Assembly (NCBI GenBank): GCA_964423745.1
Contig: CAYRGG010000042.1
Location: 1 to 39,884, forward strand
Length of the DNA stretch: 39,884 nt
Direction of reading: 5' to 3'
Source: CAYRGG01 sp964423745
GTDB lineage: Bacteria; Pseudomonadota; Gammaproteobacteria; Competibacterales; Competibacteraceae
The number at the start of each line of letters is the position of its first letter. The stretch's first letter is position 1. This document shows positions 1 to 8,928 of the stretch, in pieces. Made by a program: the position numbers and the translations under genes. The notes beneath the pieces were generated by a model that saw only the letters and a program-made list of their open reading frames with translations, was not told where the DNA came from and did no database searches.

Positions 1-68
1 GCCTCTTCCACATCCAGTGGCGGAATTCCACCCTGACAGGGGATGCAGGTTTTTTCGGAAAGATTCAT
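1..68 (-). CDS. phhB: Pterin-4a-carbinolamine dehydratase, N-terminal part (runs off left edge)
   Basis: Read leftward from an ATG at 66-68, the first 22 codons give MNLSEKTCIPCQGG followed by IPPLDVEEA, the typical start of the PCD/DCoH family (E-K-x-C-x-x-C-x-G-G-x-x-P-L). Family members dehydrate 4a-hydroxytetrahydrobiopterin or act as small accessory proteins in many bacteria that lack phenylalanine hydroxylase. An AAGGT stretch lies about 7 bases upstream of the ATG. Only the N-terminus is present because the window ends here, so the active-site histidines cannot be checked. The identification rests on a short but characteristic segment. Confidence 0.75.
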   Translation of the reverse strand, partial: MNLSEKTCIPCQGGIPPLDVEE

Positions 69-309
69 AGAGCTACCTTAATCGGTTTACGCAGAACATC
101 ATTAAACACTATTTTAGCATTGCATATTCTACATGATGGTCGCCAAATAACCCATTAGGCAATTATCTAGCCACTGCGGATGGTTTAAATGATTAGGATT
201 CAATAAGAATAATACAGATCTTAAATACTAGCACGCTCCGAAATATTCAGGAGCCTCCCTCAAGAATCTTCCTTACAGCATACTTACGACATAATATTTT
301 AAGTGCGTT

Positions 310-1107
310 TTAAAGCGCGAAAAAGGTTTTTGCGGTTTTCGTGGTTGCCTCGGCAACCAAGTCAGGTGGAAGTTTCAAACAACTGGCTACGGTGTCCACT
401 ATATGAGGTAAAAAAGCGGGCTCATTACGCCTTTCCTTGGGTTTTGGACGTAATGTTCGCGGTAATAAATAAGGGGCATCAGTCTCAAGCATCAAGCGAT
501 CTAATGAAATCTGCGGCAATAAATCACGTAAATGTAACCCACGACGCTCATCGCAAATCCATCCGGTGATGCCAATGTGTAGGTCGAGATCTAAATAGGC
601 CGCTAATTGCTCGGCGGATCCTGTAAAGCAATGCACCACCGCCGCACTAAGTCGACTGCGATACTCACGTATGATTTCAATAAATTGTTTAAAGGCGCCC
701 CGTTCGTGGAGAAACACAGGCATCTCCAGATCGGCTGCCAGGGCGAGTTGCGCTTCAAAAGCCTGGATTTGTTGGGGACGAGGCGAGAAATCTCGAAAAA
801 AATCAAGCCCCGTTTCACCTAATGCAACTACTTCATGAGTGGCTGCAAGCGCTTGCAAGGTATCACTAGTGGTAGGCCCCCAATGGCTTGCATCATGGGG
901 ATGGACACCTGCAGTGGCGTACAAACTGCCAGGATAGCGATGGGCTAAGGTCTGGGCTGCCTGGCTAGTGCTTACACTGGTGCCGGTAACCACCATGGTA
1001 GCAACACCCGCCTCCTGAGCCCGATTGATAACGGCGCTTAGATCCCGCTGAAACGCATCATGGGTCAGGTTAACCCCAATATCGATAAGTGCGCCTTCCG
1101 TTTTCAT
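310..1107 (-). CDS. tatD: TatD family metal-dependent deoxyribonuclease
   Basis: A 265-residue protein that matches TatD over its full length. TatD is a TIM-barrel metal-dependent nuclease linked to DNA repair and degradation. The N-terminus reads DIGVNLTHDAF, as in E. coli TatD, rather than the HxH form of the YcfH/TatD paralogues. Other family motifs are AGVHPHD (about residue 67), GETGLDF, VFLHERG, VVHCFTG, GITGWICDERRG and LETDAPYLLPR, which supply the metal-binding His, Glu and Asp residues. The gene lies 63 bp downstream of the ABC transporter gene on the same strand, so it may be the last gene of that transcript, although its role is probably housekeeping. The ATG at 1107 is the natural start. 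Confidence 0.93.
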   Translation of the reverse strand: MKTEGALIDIGVNLTHDAFQRDLSAVINRAQEAGVATMVVTGTSVSTSQAAQTLAHRYPGSLYATAGVHPHDASHWGPTTSDTLQALAATHEVVALGETGLDFFRDFSPRPQQIQAFEAQLALAADLEMPVFLHERGAFKQFIEIIREYRSRLSAAVVHCFTGSAEQLAAYLDLDLHIGITGWICDERRGLHLRDLLPQISLDRLMLETDAPYLLPRTLRPKPKERRNEPAFLPHIVDTVASCLKLPPDLVAEATTKTAKTFFAL

Positions 1108-1145
1108 GGTCGTCTACTAAAACTCCTAAGACTTACGCACAAACA

Positions 1146-1159
1146 GGACTTGCGTAGCT
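1146..1159. repeat. 14-bp repeat shared with 16002-16015
   Basis: The 14 bases GGACTTGCGTAGCT occur here and again at 16002-16015. Both copies are intergenic and followed by AT-rich sequence. Here the copy is preceded at about 1130 by a related GACTTACGCAC, so it could be the edge of a dispersed repeat or an IS end. No further extension is shared. Confidence 0.45.
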
Positions 1160-1170
1160 TATTTTAATTG

Positions 1171-2904
1171 CTAACTCACAGCACTTGCACTTGTGTCAGG
1201 CTGTTTGGCAAGCAACGCGGCGCTGGCTTCCTGTAAACGATAAACCCGGTCTGCCGCCTCGGTAAGAATGGGTTGGTGGGAAACCGTCAAGATGGTCAAT
1301 TGGCCCCGTAGGGAGCGTAGCGTAGCACAAATAGCTAGGGTGCTATCGGGGTCTAAAGCGCTGGTGGCTTCATCCAAAATTAAAAAACGCGGGCGATGAA
1401 CTAACGCACGAGCGATCATAATACGCTGGCGTTGGCCACCCGACAATTTAGTACCCCGCTCTCCGACGTTACTTTTTAACCCATCCGCCATGGACGCTAC
1501 AAAATCCCATGCGCCGGCGCCTCGCAATGCGTTCTCGACATCGCTTTCAGTAAGCTCTGGATCGCCTAATGTAATATTGTTTAACACCGTATCATGGAGC
1601 AGCAAATTTTCCTGAGGCACGTAACCCACCATCCGCCGCCAAACCCTAAGATCTATTTCTGCTAAGGGTAAGTCATCGATAAATACTTCCCCCTGTTGCG
1701 GTCTCAGCAACCCGGTGATGAGATCTATAACTGTGGTTTTGCCGACACCGGAAGGACCTATCAACGTGGTCAATGACCCAGCGGGTATGGTCACTGACAG
1801 ATTACGGAAAACCGTGCGCTCTCCATAGGCTAAGCTGATATTCTCTAAACGAATACCTACCTTTAGAGTGGGTACCAGATTGCCCAGAGTTGACTCGCGT
1901 TCTTGCTGGGCCTCATTGATAGTCGCTTGTAACGACCAAAAAGCGCTTTCACAGACCGCAACTTTTTGGTACTGACGTTGCACTTTGCCCATATAAGCGA
2001 TCACCCGTCCCAAAATCACCGCTAGAGTCATCACCGTGGCGAAGGGCAATCCCCAATAGGTTAGCGCCAGATAAATGCCGATGGCAATGACTACGGCAAA
2101 CATAGGCTCCTGAGCCGCTTTTAACGCTTCATTGCTAAACACTTCTCCTTGTAACGCTTGATTCAATTGACTGGTTTCCGCCTTTAAAACAGAATCCGCC
2201 AAATTTTCTCGCGCCATTGCCTTAAGAGGTTTTACCGACTGCAAGGTGTCGGTAAGCCGCGCCAGCAGGGATTTTAACAGCTTAGTTTGCCGTTTTCCGG
2301 CTTGTCGGGCCATGCGAATCAGGCCGTGGGATACCATCAAAATTAATAATCCGACTAGTAAAGCGGCTAATGTGGCTTGCCAAGAAACCAACAGTGCCAC
2401 AACCGTATACACACAACACTGAATTAGCAACGTGATAACCATGGTGCCGTTAATATAGGCTTGCGAGGCTCGCAACGCCTCTGTAGCCATGGCATTGGCG
2501 AGACCTCCGATGGGCCGATTTAGAAAATAGGACCAGCGCGTCTGCAATAAGGCTTTTAATAAATCCAAACGTAGATTGGTTGTCACTTGCGCAACGGTGT
2601 AGCCCACCTTTTTTTTGGCAAATAGCACCAAAATACTTTTGAGCACAATACCTATGACAATCACTGTCAGCAAAACCCCTAGGGTGGGATCGATACCCAG
2701 TTGCAATAGCAGGCTGGTTACTGGATTCTCGGTCTCTTGCCATGACTGGGACCCTGCCCCTGCTTGACTATCCATGGCGGTACTGAGAAAAGGCAGCAAT
2801 GCAGTCAAGCTTACGCCTTCGGCAAGCCCTGCCAATAACAAGGCCAACAACATGACGAGGGTGTCTGTGGGATAAGCGCGGGCAAAGGTAATTAGAAGAC
2901 GCAT
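1171..2904 (-). CDS. ABC exporter, fused membrane and ATPase domains (putative sphingolipid flippase)
   Basis: A 577-residue half-transporter of the type I exporter (MsbA/lipid A exporter-like) fold. The N-terminal 330 residues hold about six membrane spans, starting LVMLLALLLAGLAEGVSL. The C-terminal ATPase domain has Walker A GPSGVGKTT (about residue 382), signature LSGGQRQR (about 487), Walker B FLILDEATSALD (about 510) and an H-loop TVSHQ (about 541), so it should be active as a homodimer. It lies 51 bp downstream of the SPT-like gene in the same direction. That position in a lipid-synthesis operon suggests that it flips the ceramide or its decorated form across the inner membrane. The substrate is inferred from context only. 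A generic MsbA-like or peptide exporter is the alternative. Confidence 0.85.
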   Translation of the reverse strand: MRLLITFARAYPTDTLVMLLALLLAGLAEGVSLTALLPFLSTAMDSQAGAGSQSWQETENPVTSLLLQLGIDPTLGVLLTVIVIGIVLKSILVLFAKKKVGYTVAQVTTNLRLDLLKALLQTRWSYFLNRPIGGLANAMATEALRASQAYINGTMVITLLIQCCVYTVVALLVSWQATLAALLVGLLILMVSHGLIRMARQAGKRQTKLLKSLLARLTDTLQSVKPLKAMARENLADSVLKAETSQLNQALQGEVFSNEALKAAQEPMFAVVIAIGIYLALTYWGLPFATVMTLAVILGRVIAYMGKVQRQYQKVAVCESAFWSLQATINEAQQERESTLGNLVPTLKVGIRLENISLAYGERTVFRNLSVTIPAGSLTTLIGPSGVGKTTVIDLITGLLRPQQGEVFIDDLPLAEIDLRVWRRMVGYVPQENLLLHDTVLNNITLGDPELTESDVENALRGAGAWDFVASMADGLKSNVGERGTKLSGGQRQRIMIARALVHRPRFLILDEATSALDPDSTLAICATLRSLRGQLTILTVSHQPILTEAADRVYRLQEASAALLAKQPDTSASAVS

Positions 2905-2955
2905 AATGTCAAAGAATAATGGCCTCGTGCTCTAGATGGTAAAAAACTGTGCTAA

Positions 2956-4149
2956 TTAACTTTCAGAACCCGTTTTTCTGGGTAATTCACAAAAGGCCTG
3001 CAGGATAGCTTCAATCTGCTCAAAGGTATGAGCTGCGCTGACGCTACAGCGAAGCAGACAAGCACCATTGGGAGCCCCTGCCGGGGGCACCAAATTCACA
3101 TAAACACCAGAATTTAATAAGGTATGCCAACCGGCCAACATCTCCTCTTTGCTACTCATCATGACGGCGACCACAGGACTCGGCTCTGGTCCCAAGGCAA
3201 ACCCTAAAGCTTTCAGTCCTTGATAGAGATGATGGGCATTACTCCACAGTCGATCGCGTAGCTCACCACGGCTACTAAGGATCTTTAACGTGGCTCGAGT
3301 GGCCGCAATGACGGGAGGCGAAGGTGAGGCGGTAAACACATAGGGACGCATTCCATAACGGATTAACTCTAGCTCAGACAACCGACTGACACAGAAACCA
3401 CCAATACTACCTAGACTTTTACTAAAGGTACCAACGATAAAATCTACTGCCTGCTCTACGCCTGCTTCTTCCGCCAAACCTCGGCCACGTTGACCTAACA
3501 CACCCAATGAATGGGCTTCATCCACTAGCAGATAGGCGCCATATTTTTCTTTTACCTCGGCAATATCGGCGAGGGGAGCCCGATCGCCTAACATGCTGTA
3601 AATGCCTTCCACCACAATCAAGGTATTAGCAGCTCGATCACCAAGCCGACGCAGCCGTTTTTCCAAATCCTTAGCGTCGTTGTGACGAAAACGAATCACT
3701 TCGGCATCGCTCATACGACAACCGTCGTAGATACTGGCATGGCTGTCGGCATCGATTAACATCACATCATCTTTCCCAGCCAAGGTTGACAGCATAGCGA
3801 GATTGGCCTGGTAACCTGTGGAAAAAACGATGCTATAGGGGCACTCAAAAAAGTCAGCCAGTTCCCGCTCTAAAGCGGTGTGCTCGGCGTAAGTCCCATT
3901 TGCCATGCGTGACCCGGTGGTGCCGGTGCCATACTTTTGTAACGCCTGCTGAGCCGCATCGATACAGTCGGGCTCGAAGGTGAGTCCAAGATAATTATTA
4001 GTGCCGGCTAGAATAGTGCGACGCCCATGAATCCAACCCTCAGTGGGAGAAATTAAACGTTCGGTGACTACACCGAAAGGATTATGACCAAACTCAATCA
4101 AATCGGCACGGGTCGCAGCGAGGGTTGCAAATTTAGTGAATAGATTCAT
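2956..4149 (-). CDS. spt: Serine palmitoyltransferase-like alpha-oxoamine synthase
   Basis: A 397-residue PLP enzyme of the alpha-oxoamine synthase family (SPT, AONS, KBL). Visible landmarks are GTNNYLGLT near residue 49, the substrate-binding segment FSTGYQANLA, LLVDEAHSLGVLG, which supplies the PLP-contacting Asp and His, and GTFSKSLGSIGGF with the Schiff-base lysine at about residue 244. The family includes biotin-pathway KAPA synthase, so sequence alone does not separate SPT from BioF. The neighbours decide: it overlaps a private ACP gene by 4 bases (ATGA), sits next to an acyl-ACP synthetase and a ceramide-reductase-like gene, and faces a ceramide synthase homologue, with no bio genes nearby. 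The expected reaction is condensation of L-serine with acyl-ACP to 3-ketosphinganine. Confidence 0.85.
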   Translation of the reverse strand: MNLFTKFATLAATRADLIEFGHNPFGVVTERLISPTEGWIHGRRTILAGTNNYLGLTFEPDCIDAAQQALQKYGTGTTGSRMANGTYAEHTALERELADFFECPYSIVFSTGYQANLAMLSTLAGKDDVMLIDADSHASIYDGCRMSDAEVIRFRHNDAKDLEKRLRRLGDRAANTLIVVEGIYSMLGDRAPLADIAEVKEKYGAYLLVDEAHSLGVLGQRGRGLAEEAGVEQAVDFIVGTFSKSLGSIGGFCVSRLSELELIRYGMRPYVFTASPSPPVIAATRATLKILSSRGELRDRLWSNAHHLYQGLKALGFALGPEPSPVVAVMMSSKEEMLAGWHTLLNSGVYVNLVPPAGAPNGACLLRCSVSAAHTFEQIEAILQAFCELPRKTGSES

Positions 4150-4397
4150 GTTGATTCAGCCGTGAGGGTTTGGATCTGCACAGCAAGATCTTTTACGGTA
4201 CGGACTTCCGGCAAGATATTAAGGGGTATAGAAACATCGAATTGATCTTCAACTTGCATCAATAGGTCCATCACTTGAACCGAGTCCAGTCCTAAGTCTG
4301 CCACCAGTTCAGTATCTTCTGAAATTTCCTTAGACTTTTTCGTCAAAGGTTGTAGCATCTGGCGGAGCTCGCTGATAATGGCATCATAACTCGGCAT
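4146..4397 (-). CDS. Dedicated acyl carrier protein of the sphingolipid cluster
   Basis: An 83-residue acidic acyl carrier protein. The phosphopantetheine attachment serine is S39 in the motif LGLDSVQVMDLLMQVE, close to the DSL(x)xxE(L/F) consensus but with DSV in place of DSL, a common variant in specialised ACPs. Length and four-helix layout are normal. Its stop overlaps the SPT start in an ATGA junction, which implies translational coupling and a matched supply of carrier and condensing enzyme. Known bacterial sphingolipid loci such as that of Caulobacter carry an ACP at the same place. The likely role is to accept the fatty acid from the upstream acyl-AMP ligase and present it to SPT. Confidence 0.92.
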   Translation of the reverse strand: MPSYDAIISELRQMLQPLTKKSKEISEDTELVADLGLDSVQVMDLLMQVEDQFDVSIPLNILPEVRTVKDLAVQIQTLTAEST

Positions 4398-4455
4398 AGC
4401 AATTTGCCCCTAAATCACGAAATACGTCTCATGTATTGATTAAATTAAAGCGTTC

Positions 4456-5436
4456 TCAAGCGGCAGCAGGATACTGAGTCGGGTCAAGGGTACGACGCAA
4501 ACCTTCTGCAAGGGATATGCGGGGTTCCCAACCCATAGCCGCCGTTAGGGCAGCATTATCACATACCCAATTGTAATGTCGAATTTCCCTTACCTTACCC
4601 AGCGTTAACATGGGTAAAGGTCCACCTAATCGACCAACAAACATACTAAGTAATGCCAACATCCGCAAAGGCGTCCCAGTCAAACGAATATGCCGAACAC
4701 GCCTGGCGCACACCTGGGAAACCGTATCAGCTACTTCCGGCCACGTATAGCCGCCTCCATGACCATCGTGTAGTTCAAAAACTCCTTGTGGACATTGACT
4801 GTTATTAAGCCACTGCTCCACGGCTGCGGCCAGATCATCTACATATAAGAGTGATACCCGCGCCTCGTGGGTGCCTAAAAGTAACCCAATACCTCGGCTC
4901 ATCCAGCGTAATAGAGGCAGTAGTTCCCGATCACCCGGGCCATAGACGGCTGGTGGACGTAGCGCCATCCATTCCATAGTTTTGGCTTGCTCGGCTAGAA
5001 CAGCCTCGCCTTTGCGTTTGCTAGCCGCATAATGTGAGAGATGGGGTTCTCGCGCAGCCAATGATGACAATAACAAGAACCGGGGCGGCGCTTGTTGGAG
5101 GGCAGCAGCATCCACCAAATGCGCTACACCATCTACATTAACAGCATCGAATTGTGCTTGCGTAAGACCCCGTACTGCCCCTGCACAATGGACCACCGCA
5201 TACACATCTTGTACTAATTTTTTAAGACTATCTGGATCTTGCAAAGAACCCGTCAGACATTCTAAAGGTATATTTGTCAGTATCCGCCGATCAGCAGACG
5301 GTCGCACCAGGGCGCGAATGCGCCAGCCTGTATTGATTAGTCGTTGCGCAACGCGGTTACCAATAAAACCGGTAACGCCTGTCAGCGCAACGGTGCCACG
5401 ACATGAAAGATTGTCAAACTTATCCCTATCCTGCAC
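4456..5436 (-). CDS. cerR: NAD(P)-dependent epimerase/reductase, ceramide reductase (CerR)-like
   Basis: An extended short-chain dehydrogenase/epimerase of about 325 residues. It has the Rossmann motif ALTGVTGFIGNRVA near the N-terminus, LLSSLAA for the catalytic Ser and YAASKRKGE for the YxxxK pair. In the bacterial sphingolipid pathway an enzyme of this class reduces the 3-keto group, probably after N-acylation, and the position beside SPT, ACP and the acyl-ACP synthetase fits that role. The start is uncertain. The frame is open to an ATG at 5502, deep inside the upstream gene, with another ATG at 5478. I chose the GTG at 5434-5436 because it overlaps the upstream stop by only 11 bases, but it lacks a clear ribosome site. 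The other option is a generic NAD epimerase for a head-group sugar. Confidence 0.8.
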   Translation of the reverse strand: MQDRDKFDNLSCRGTVALTGVTGFIGNRVAQRLINTGWRIRALVRPSADRRILTNIPLECLTGSLQDPDSLKKLVQDVYAVVHCAGAVRGLTQAQFDAVNVDGVAHLVDAAALQQAPPRFLLLSSLAAREPHLSHYAASKRKGEAVLAEQAKTMEWMALRPPAVYGPGDRELLPLLRWMSRGIGLLLGTHEARVSLLYVDDLAAAVEQWLNNSQCPQGVFELHDGHGGGYTWPEVADTVSQVCARRVRHIRLTGTPLRMLALLSMFVGRLGGPLPMLTLGKVREIRHYNWVCDNAALTAAMGWEPRISLAEGLRRTLDPTQYPAAA

Positions 5437-7210
5437 GCCGATTAAATTCTTGTGGCTCCTTGAGTACACCACCGGCATCCTGATGCCATTGGTGTTTTTC
5501 AATAAAATTCTGTCGCGCTTTTGAGCGTGATAATTTTCCTGAGGAGGTACGGGGCAAGGTATGCAGGGGAACCAACTCGATAAAACACTCGATAGCGAGT
5601 TCTTCGCGAATCAATTTTTGCAAACGGTCTACTAAATCAGCTCGCTTACTAGTGTCCGTTTGTCGACACTGCACCACCAATATAGTAGCGTCTTCGCCGC
5701 TGGGACTCGGCACTGCAAAGGCCAATGCATCACCAGGGCGCACTTCAGGTTGCTGTTCGGCGATATATTCTAAATCCTGGGGCCAAATATTACGGCCATT
5801 GATAATGATTAAATCTTTTTGACGACCTGTAATAAACAAGCTCTCACCGACCCGGTAACCGACGTCGCCAGTATCAAGCCAGCCATCGGCTGACAGGGTT
5901 CTTTGAGTTTCGGCGGGATCTTCAAAGTAACCCGACATAACACTTGGACCTTTCACAAAAATAGTGCCAATGTGTCGTTCTGGCAGGGGATTTCCCTGAT
6001 TGTCCAATAGAGCCACTTGGTAACCCGGTAACGGATCACCGCAGTTTACAAACTTGCTAATGCGTCTGGTATCTTCCCCATCTGGAGAAACCACCATGGC
6101 TTTCTGAGAATCGGATAGATAATCGCTATCCACGCAATCTACCGCAAGCCCTTGATCGAGGGGAGCAAAACTGACAGCAAGGGAACACTCCGCCATGCCA
6201 TAGCAGGCCAAAAAAGCCTTTTCATCAAAACCACTTGGCGCAAGCATTTTTGCAAAGCGCAGTAACGATTCCGAGCGAATGGTTTCAGCGCCGACGCCGG
6301 CAACGCGCCAACGACTTAAATCGAATTTGCTCATTTCGTCTGGTCGCAAGCGTCGCGCACACAGTTCATAACCAAAGGGAGGACTAAAAGAAATAGTCGC
6401 TTGATTACGGGTCATCAGGGCTAACCATTGGCGTGGCCGCATGGCGAACTCCCGGGTTCCGAGATAGTCGACGGACATTTGCGAGGCGACCGGCACCAAT
6501 ATGAGCCCGACTAAACCCATATCGTGATAATAGGGAAGCCACGATACACAGCGGTCTCCTGGCCTGATTTTGACACCATGCTTGATAATACCCGCTAGAT
6601 TACTCAGCACAGCCTGCTGGGTAATCATCACACCCCGAGGAAAACGAGTGCTCCCCGAAGTATATTGGAGATAAGCAATTTCTCCTGGCTGAAGCGGGCA
6701 CAGATCCCCTTCGCGATCTGGAAATGATTCCATAAAGGTGGGTACATCACCTAAAAACGCTAATCCTAGATCTTCAGCCGCTTCTTGCGCAAACGGTACA
6801 AAACCAGTCGGCGCGATAGCGATGGACGCCTTGCAGCTTATCAGCAATTCTCGTAGCTGCCGCACATAAGCCTTGTGGCTACCCAAATTGATGGAGACCG
6901 GGAGCGGAACTGGGACCAGACCTACATACTGACAGGCGAAAAAGAACCGCAGAAAATCAGGATGGGTTTCAGCGATCAGCGCCACCCGCGCACCTCGCTG
7001 CAGCCCTAATCCTCGCAAACGGCGCGCTAACGCCATGGCTTGTTGACGCAGTTCTCGATAGGGTAATACGGTATAAAGCTCACCGCTACCGGTGTAAAAA
7101 TTACAACCGGTGTCACCCTCAGCTGCGTAATCAAGCGCCTCTGCCAGATTCGAGAAATCAGCAGATCTTAACGGCAACTTATTCTTGCTTGGTGTCGCTA
7201 CCATACCCAA
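5426..7210 (-). CDS. Fatty acyl-AMP ligase / acyl-ACP synthetase
   Basis: A 594-residue adenylate-forming enzyme of the FAAL subgroup. It has the P-loop-like motif YTSGSTRFPRGV (about residue 185), the FAAL-typical LPYYHDMGL, FSPPFGYELC, the A5-like CYGMAECSLAVSF and the A7-like WLDTGDVGY followed by GRQKDLIIINGRN. The C-terminal domain has the K of SSGKLSRSKARQ for adenylation. FAALs activate fatty acids and load them on ACP rather than CoA. As the first gene of the leftward arm, just upstream of cerR and acp, it should charge the dedicated ACP for SPT, the role of the ACP synthetase described in Caulobacter ceramide synthesis. The start MGMV has a second ATG two codons in. Confidence 0.9.
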   Translation of the reverse strand: MGMVATPSKNKLPLRSADFSNLAEALDYAAEGDTGCNFYTGSGELYTVLPYRELRQQAMALARRLRGLGLQRGARVALIAETHPDFLRFFFACQYVGLVPVPLPVSINLGSHKAYVRQLRELLISCKASIAIAPTGFVPFAQEAAEDLGLAFLGDVPTFMESFPDREGDLCPLQPGEIAYLQYTSGSTRFPRGVMITQQAVLSNLAGIIKHGVKIRPGDRCVSWLPYYHDMGLVGLILVPVASQMSVDYLGTREFAMRPRQWLALMTRNQATISFSPPFGYELCARRLRPDEMSKFDLSRWRVAGVGAETIRSESLLRFAKMLAPSGFDEKAFLACYGMAECSLAVSFAPLDQGLAVDCVDSDYLSDSQKAMVVSPDGEDTRRISKFVNCGDPLPGYQVALLDNQGNPLPERHIGTIFVKGPSVMSGYFEDPAETQRTLSADGWLDTGDVGYRVGESLFITGRQKDLIIINGRNIWPQDLEYIAEQQPEVRPGDALAFAVPSPSGEDATILVVQCRQTDTSKRADLVDRLQKLIREELAIECFIELVPLHTLPRTSSGKLSRSKARQNFIEKHQWHQDAGGVLKEPQEFNRRAG

Positions 7211-7692
7211 CTAAAGTTTCCCCCCAGCAATAAATTTTCCAAACAATAAATGCCCCAAAAGCAAAATTATCTGATGAAAGGGCTTCTTAGCGCTGAGTGA
7301 CTCCTCACAACGAATATAACGGGATCATTTAATCGATTTCTGCAGCGGCTATAAGCACTTTAGGTTCATGCTGGGGCAAAATAAATTCTCTATGGTACTT
7401 TGTCTGGATAGACGGTTACAACAATTTGCATATATCCGATTGACTTGCTGAGAAGTACACCGGTGGCTAAGTTTGCATTAACCTTGCCTTTTTAGCATTG
7501 TGTTGACCTACGATATCCATTGAATCAAAACGTCCACAGAATTACCATACGAACCCCAGCAAAATCAATACTACCACAGCGAGTTGTTATGCTACCACAG
7601 TTCGTTGCTAGACTACCACTATTAAAATAGTTTTTTTTACGATATCAAATTTTTTTTTCACATTACATTATGGAAGTGTTCAAATATTTTTA
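7211..7692. promoter_or_regulatory. Divergent control region between the two sphingolipid arms
   Basis: These 482 bases separate the leftward acyl-AMP ligase gene from the rightward ceramide synthase gene and must contain promoters for both arms. The right-hand 130 bases are AT-rich and hold the 21-bp-spaced repeats listed separately. I found no ORF with family resemblance in it, and I do not place -35/-10 boxes with confidence. Confidence 0.6.
7571..7621. promoter_or_regulatory. Three direct repeats of CTACCAC at exact 21-bp period (putative operator)
   Basis: CTACCACAG begins at 7571 and 7592, and CTACCACTA at 7613, each exactly 21 bases apart. The first two repeats also share a downstream GTTG(T/C)TA block, giving the pattern CTACCACAGnnnGTTGnTAn. 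Two turns of the helix put all three on the same DNA face. They end 71 bases before the ceramide synthase ATG. This looks like an array of regulator sites, but the protein is unknown. Confidence 0.55.
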
Positions 7693-8865
7693 ATGGCAGA
7701 ATTTACTTTGCATTCATCCACTGGCGGCACTGTTAGTCAATTACTACAAATCTACCCTGTGGAAAATCGCGCCGCTATGCGCCAGTTTATTCGCTTACCC
7801 TGGTCTATATATGCGGCGGATCCCATGTGGATTCCTCCCTTGCTGATGGAGCGACGCCAACATCTTGCGTCAAGAAACCCTTATTTTAAACATGCTCGTT
7901 GGCGTGCTTGGCTTGCTTACCGGGGCCATCAACCAGTGGGTCGTATTAGCGCACAGGTAGATGAACTGCATTTAAGCAAACATCAGGACAAAACCGGTTT
8001 CTTTGGTATGCTCGAAGCTGAAGACAACCTAGACACCTTTCGCAGGTTGCTGCATAGCGCCGAAACTTGGTTGCGAACACAGGGTTTAAGTCAAATTTTA
8101 GGGCCTTTCAACTTATCCATTAACCACGACATCGGTCTACTAGTAGACGGTTTTGATAGTTCTCCAAATATCTTAATGGGACATGCCCGTCCTTACTACG
8201 CCCCCCACTTAGAAGCCTTAAATTACTTTCCAGCCAAGGACCTGTTAGCCTATCGTCTAAAAGCTGATTTTACACCACCTGCGGCAGTACAAGCGTTGAC
8301 GTCCAAGTCGGCGGAAAATCTCTCTGTTAGATCCCTAAGGCGCACCGATTTGACTAAAGAACTTAGTATTTTGCGGGATATTTTTAATGATGCCTGGTCC
8401 GACAACTGGAATTTTGTACCTTTTACCGAGGCAGAGTTTTTGGATTTAGGGCGCAATTTAATGCATTTGATAAGCGACGATTTTGTACAAATCGTTGAAT
8501 TCGATGGAAATCCTGTCGCAATGATCGTTCTTTTACCCAATTTGAATGAAATTATCAGGGATCTCAATGGCCGTCTTTTACCCTTTGGCTGGTTTAAATT
8601 ATTGTGGCGGCTCAAATGGCGCTATCCAAAAACCGCACGGGTGCCATTGATGGGGGTTCGGCGACAGTTTCAAAACAGCCTGCTCGGCAGTGCCTTAGCT
8701 TTTAAAGCCATTGAGGCGCTGCGTGTTCCAGCTAGGAAACGCAACATTCAACAGGTAGAGCTTTCTTGGATTCTCGAAGATAATGTCAGAATGCGCAGTA
8801 TTATTGAGGCTCTAGGAGGGGAAATCTATAAACGGTATCGCGTTTATCAAAAATCGTTGCCGTAA
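7693..8865 (+). CDS. GNAT-fold bacterial ceramide synthase (bCerS)-like acyltransferase
   Basis: A 390-residue protein of the large GNAT-like family that includes the Caulobacter bacterial ceramide synthase. Family-typical stretches are the N-terminal FIRLPWSIYAADPMWIPPL, GPFNLSINHDIGLLVDGFD (about residue 137), PYYAPHLEALNYFPAKDLLAY and, in the C-terminal GNAT half, FVPFTEAEFLDL and QVELSWILEDNVRMRSIIEALGG. Such proteins join an acyl chain to the amine of the sphingoid base or 3-ketosphinganine. The family has also been annotated only as a hypothetical acetyltransferase, but divergent linkage to SPT, ACP, CerR and acyl-ACP synthetase homologues makes ceramide synthase the best call. It is first gene of the rightward arm. 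The ATG at 7693 has only a weak ribosome site. Confidence 0.82.
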   Translation: MAEFTLHSSTGGTVSQLLQIYPVENRAAMRQFIRLPWSIYAADPMWIPPLLMERRQHLASRNPYFKHARWRAWLAYRGHQPVGRISAQVDELHLSKHQDKTGFFGMLEAEDNLDTFRRLLHSAETWLRTQGLSQILGPFNLSINHDIGLLVDGFDSSPNILMGHARPYYAPHLEALNYFPAKDLLAYRLKADFTPPAAVQALTSKSAENLSVRSLRRTDLTKELSILRDIFNDAWSDNWNFVPFTEAEFLDLGRNLMHLISDDFVQIVEFDGNPVAMIVLLPNLNEIIRDLNGRLLPFGWFKLLWRLKWRYPKTARVPLMGVRRQFQNSLLGSALAFKAIEALRVPARKRNIQQVELSWILEDNVRMRSIIEALGGEIYKRYRVYQKSLP

Positions 8866-8928
8866 CAAACACAACCCTGCATTGCTTTTAACTAAAAAAT
8901 CACCAACAGCTCCCTTTAGACAAATCCT

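Noticed and set aside
310..818. Overlapping ORFs inside tatD on both strands (88 and 71 codons)
   Set aside because: They lie wholly within a gene with strong family motifs and have no resemblance of their own.
2956..4149. Biotin pathway KAPA synthase (BioF) as the identity of the alpha-oxoamine synthase
   Set aside because: No bio genes nearby, while an ATGA-coupled ACP, an acyl-ACP synthetase and a ceramide synthase homologue are adjacent. BioF remains possible by sequence alone.
7571..7621. CRISPR-like array
   Set aside because: Only three short repeats of 7-9 bases with 12-14-base gaps that are themselves partly repeated, and no cas genes. It fits operator repeats, not CRISPR.
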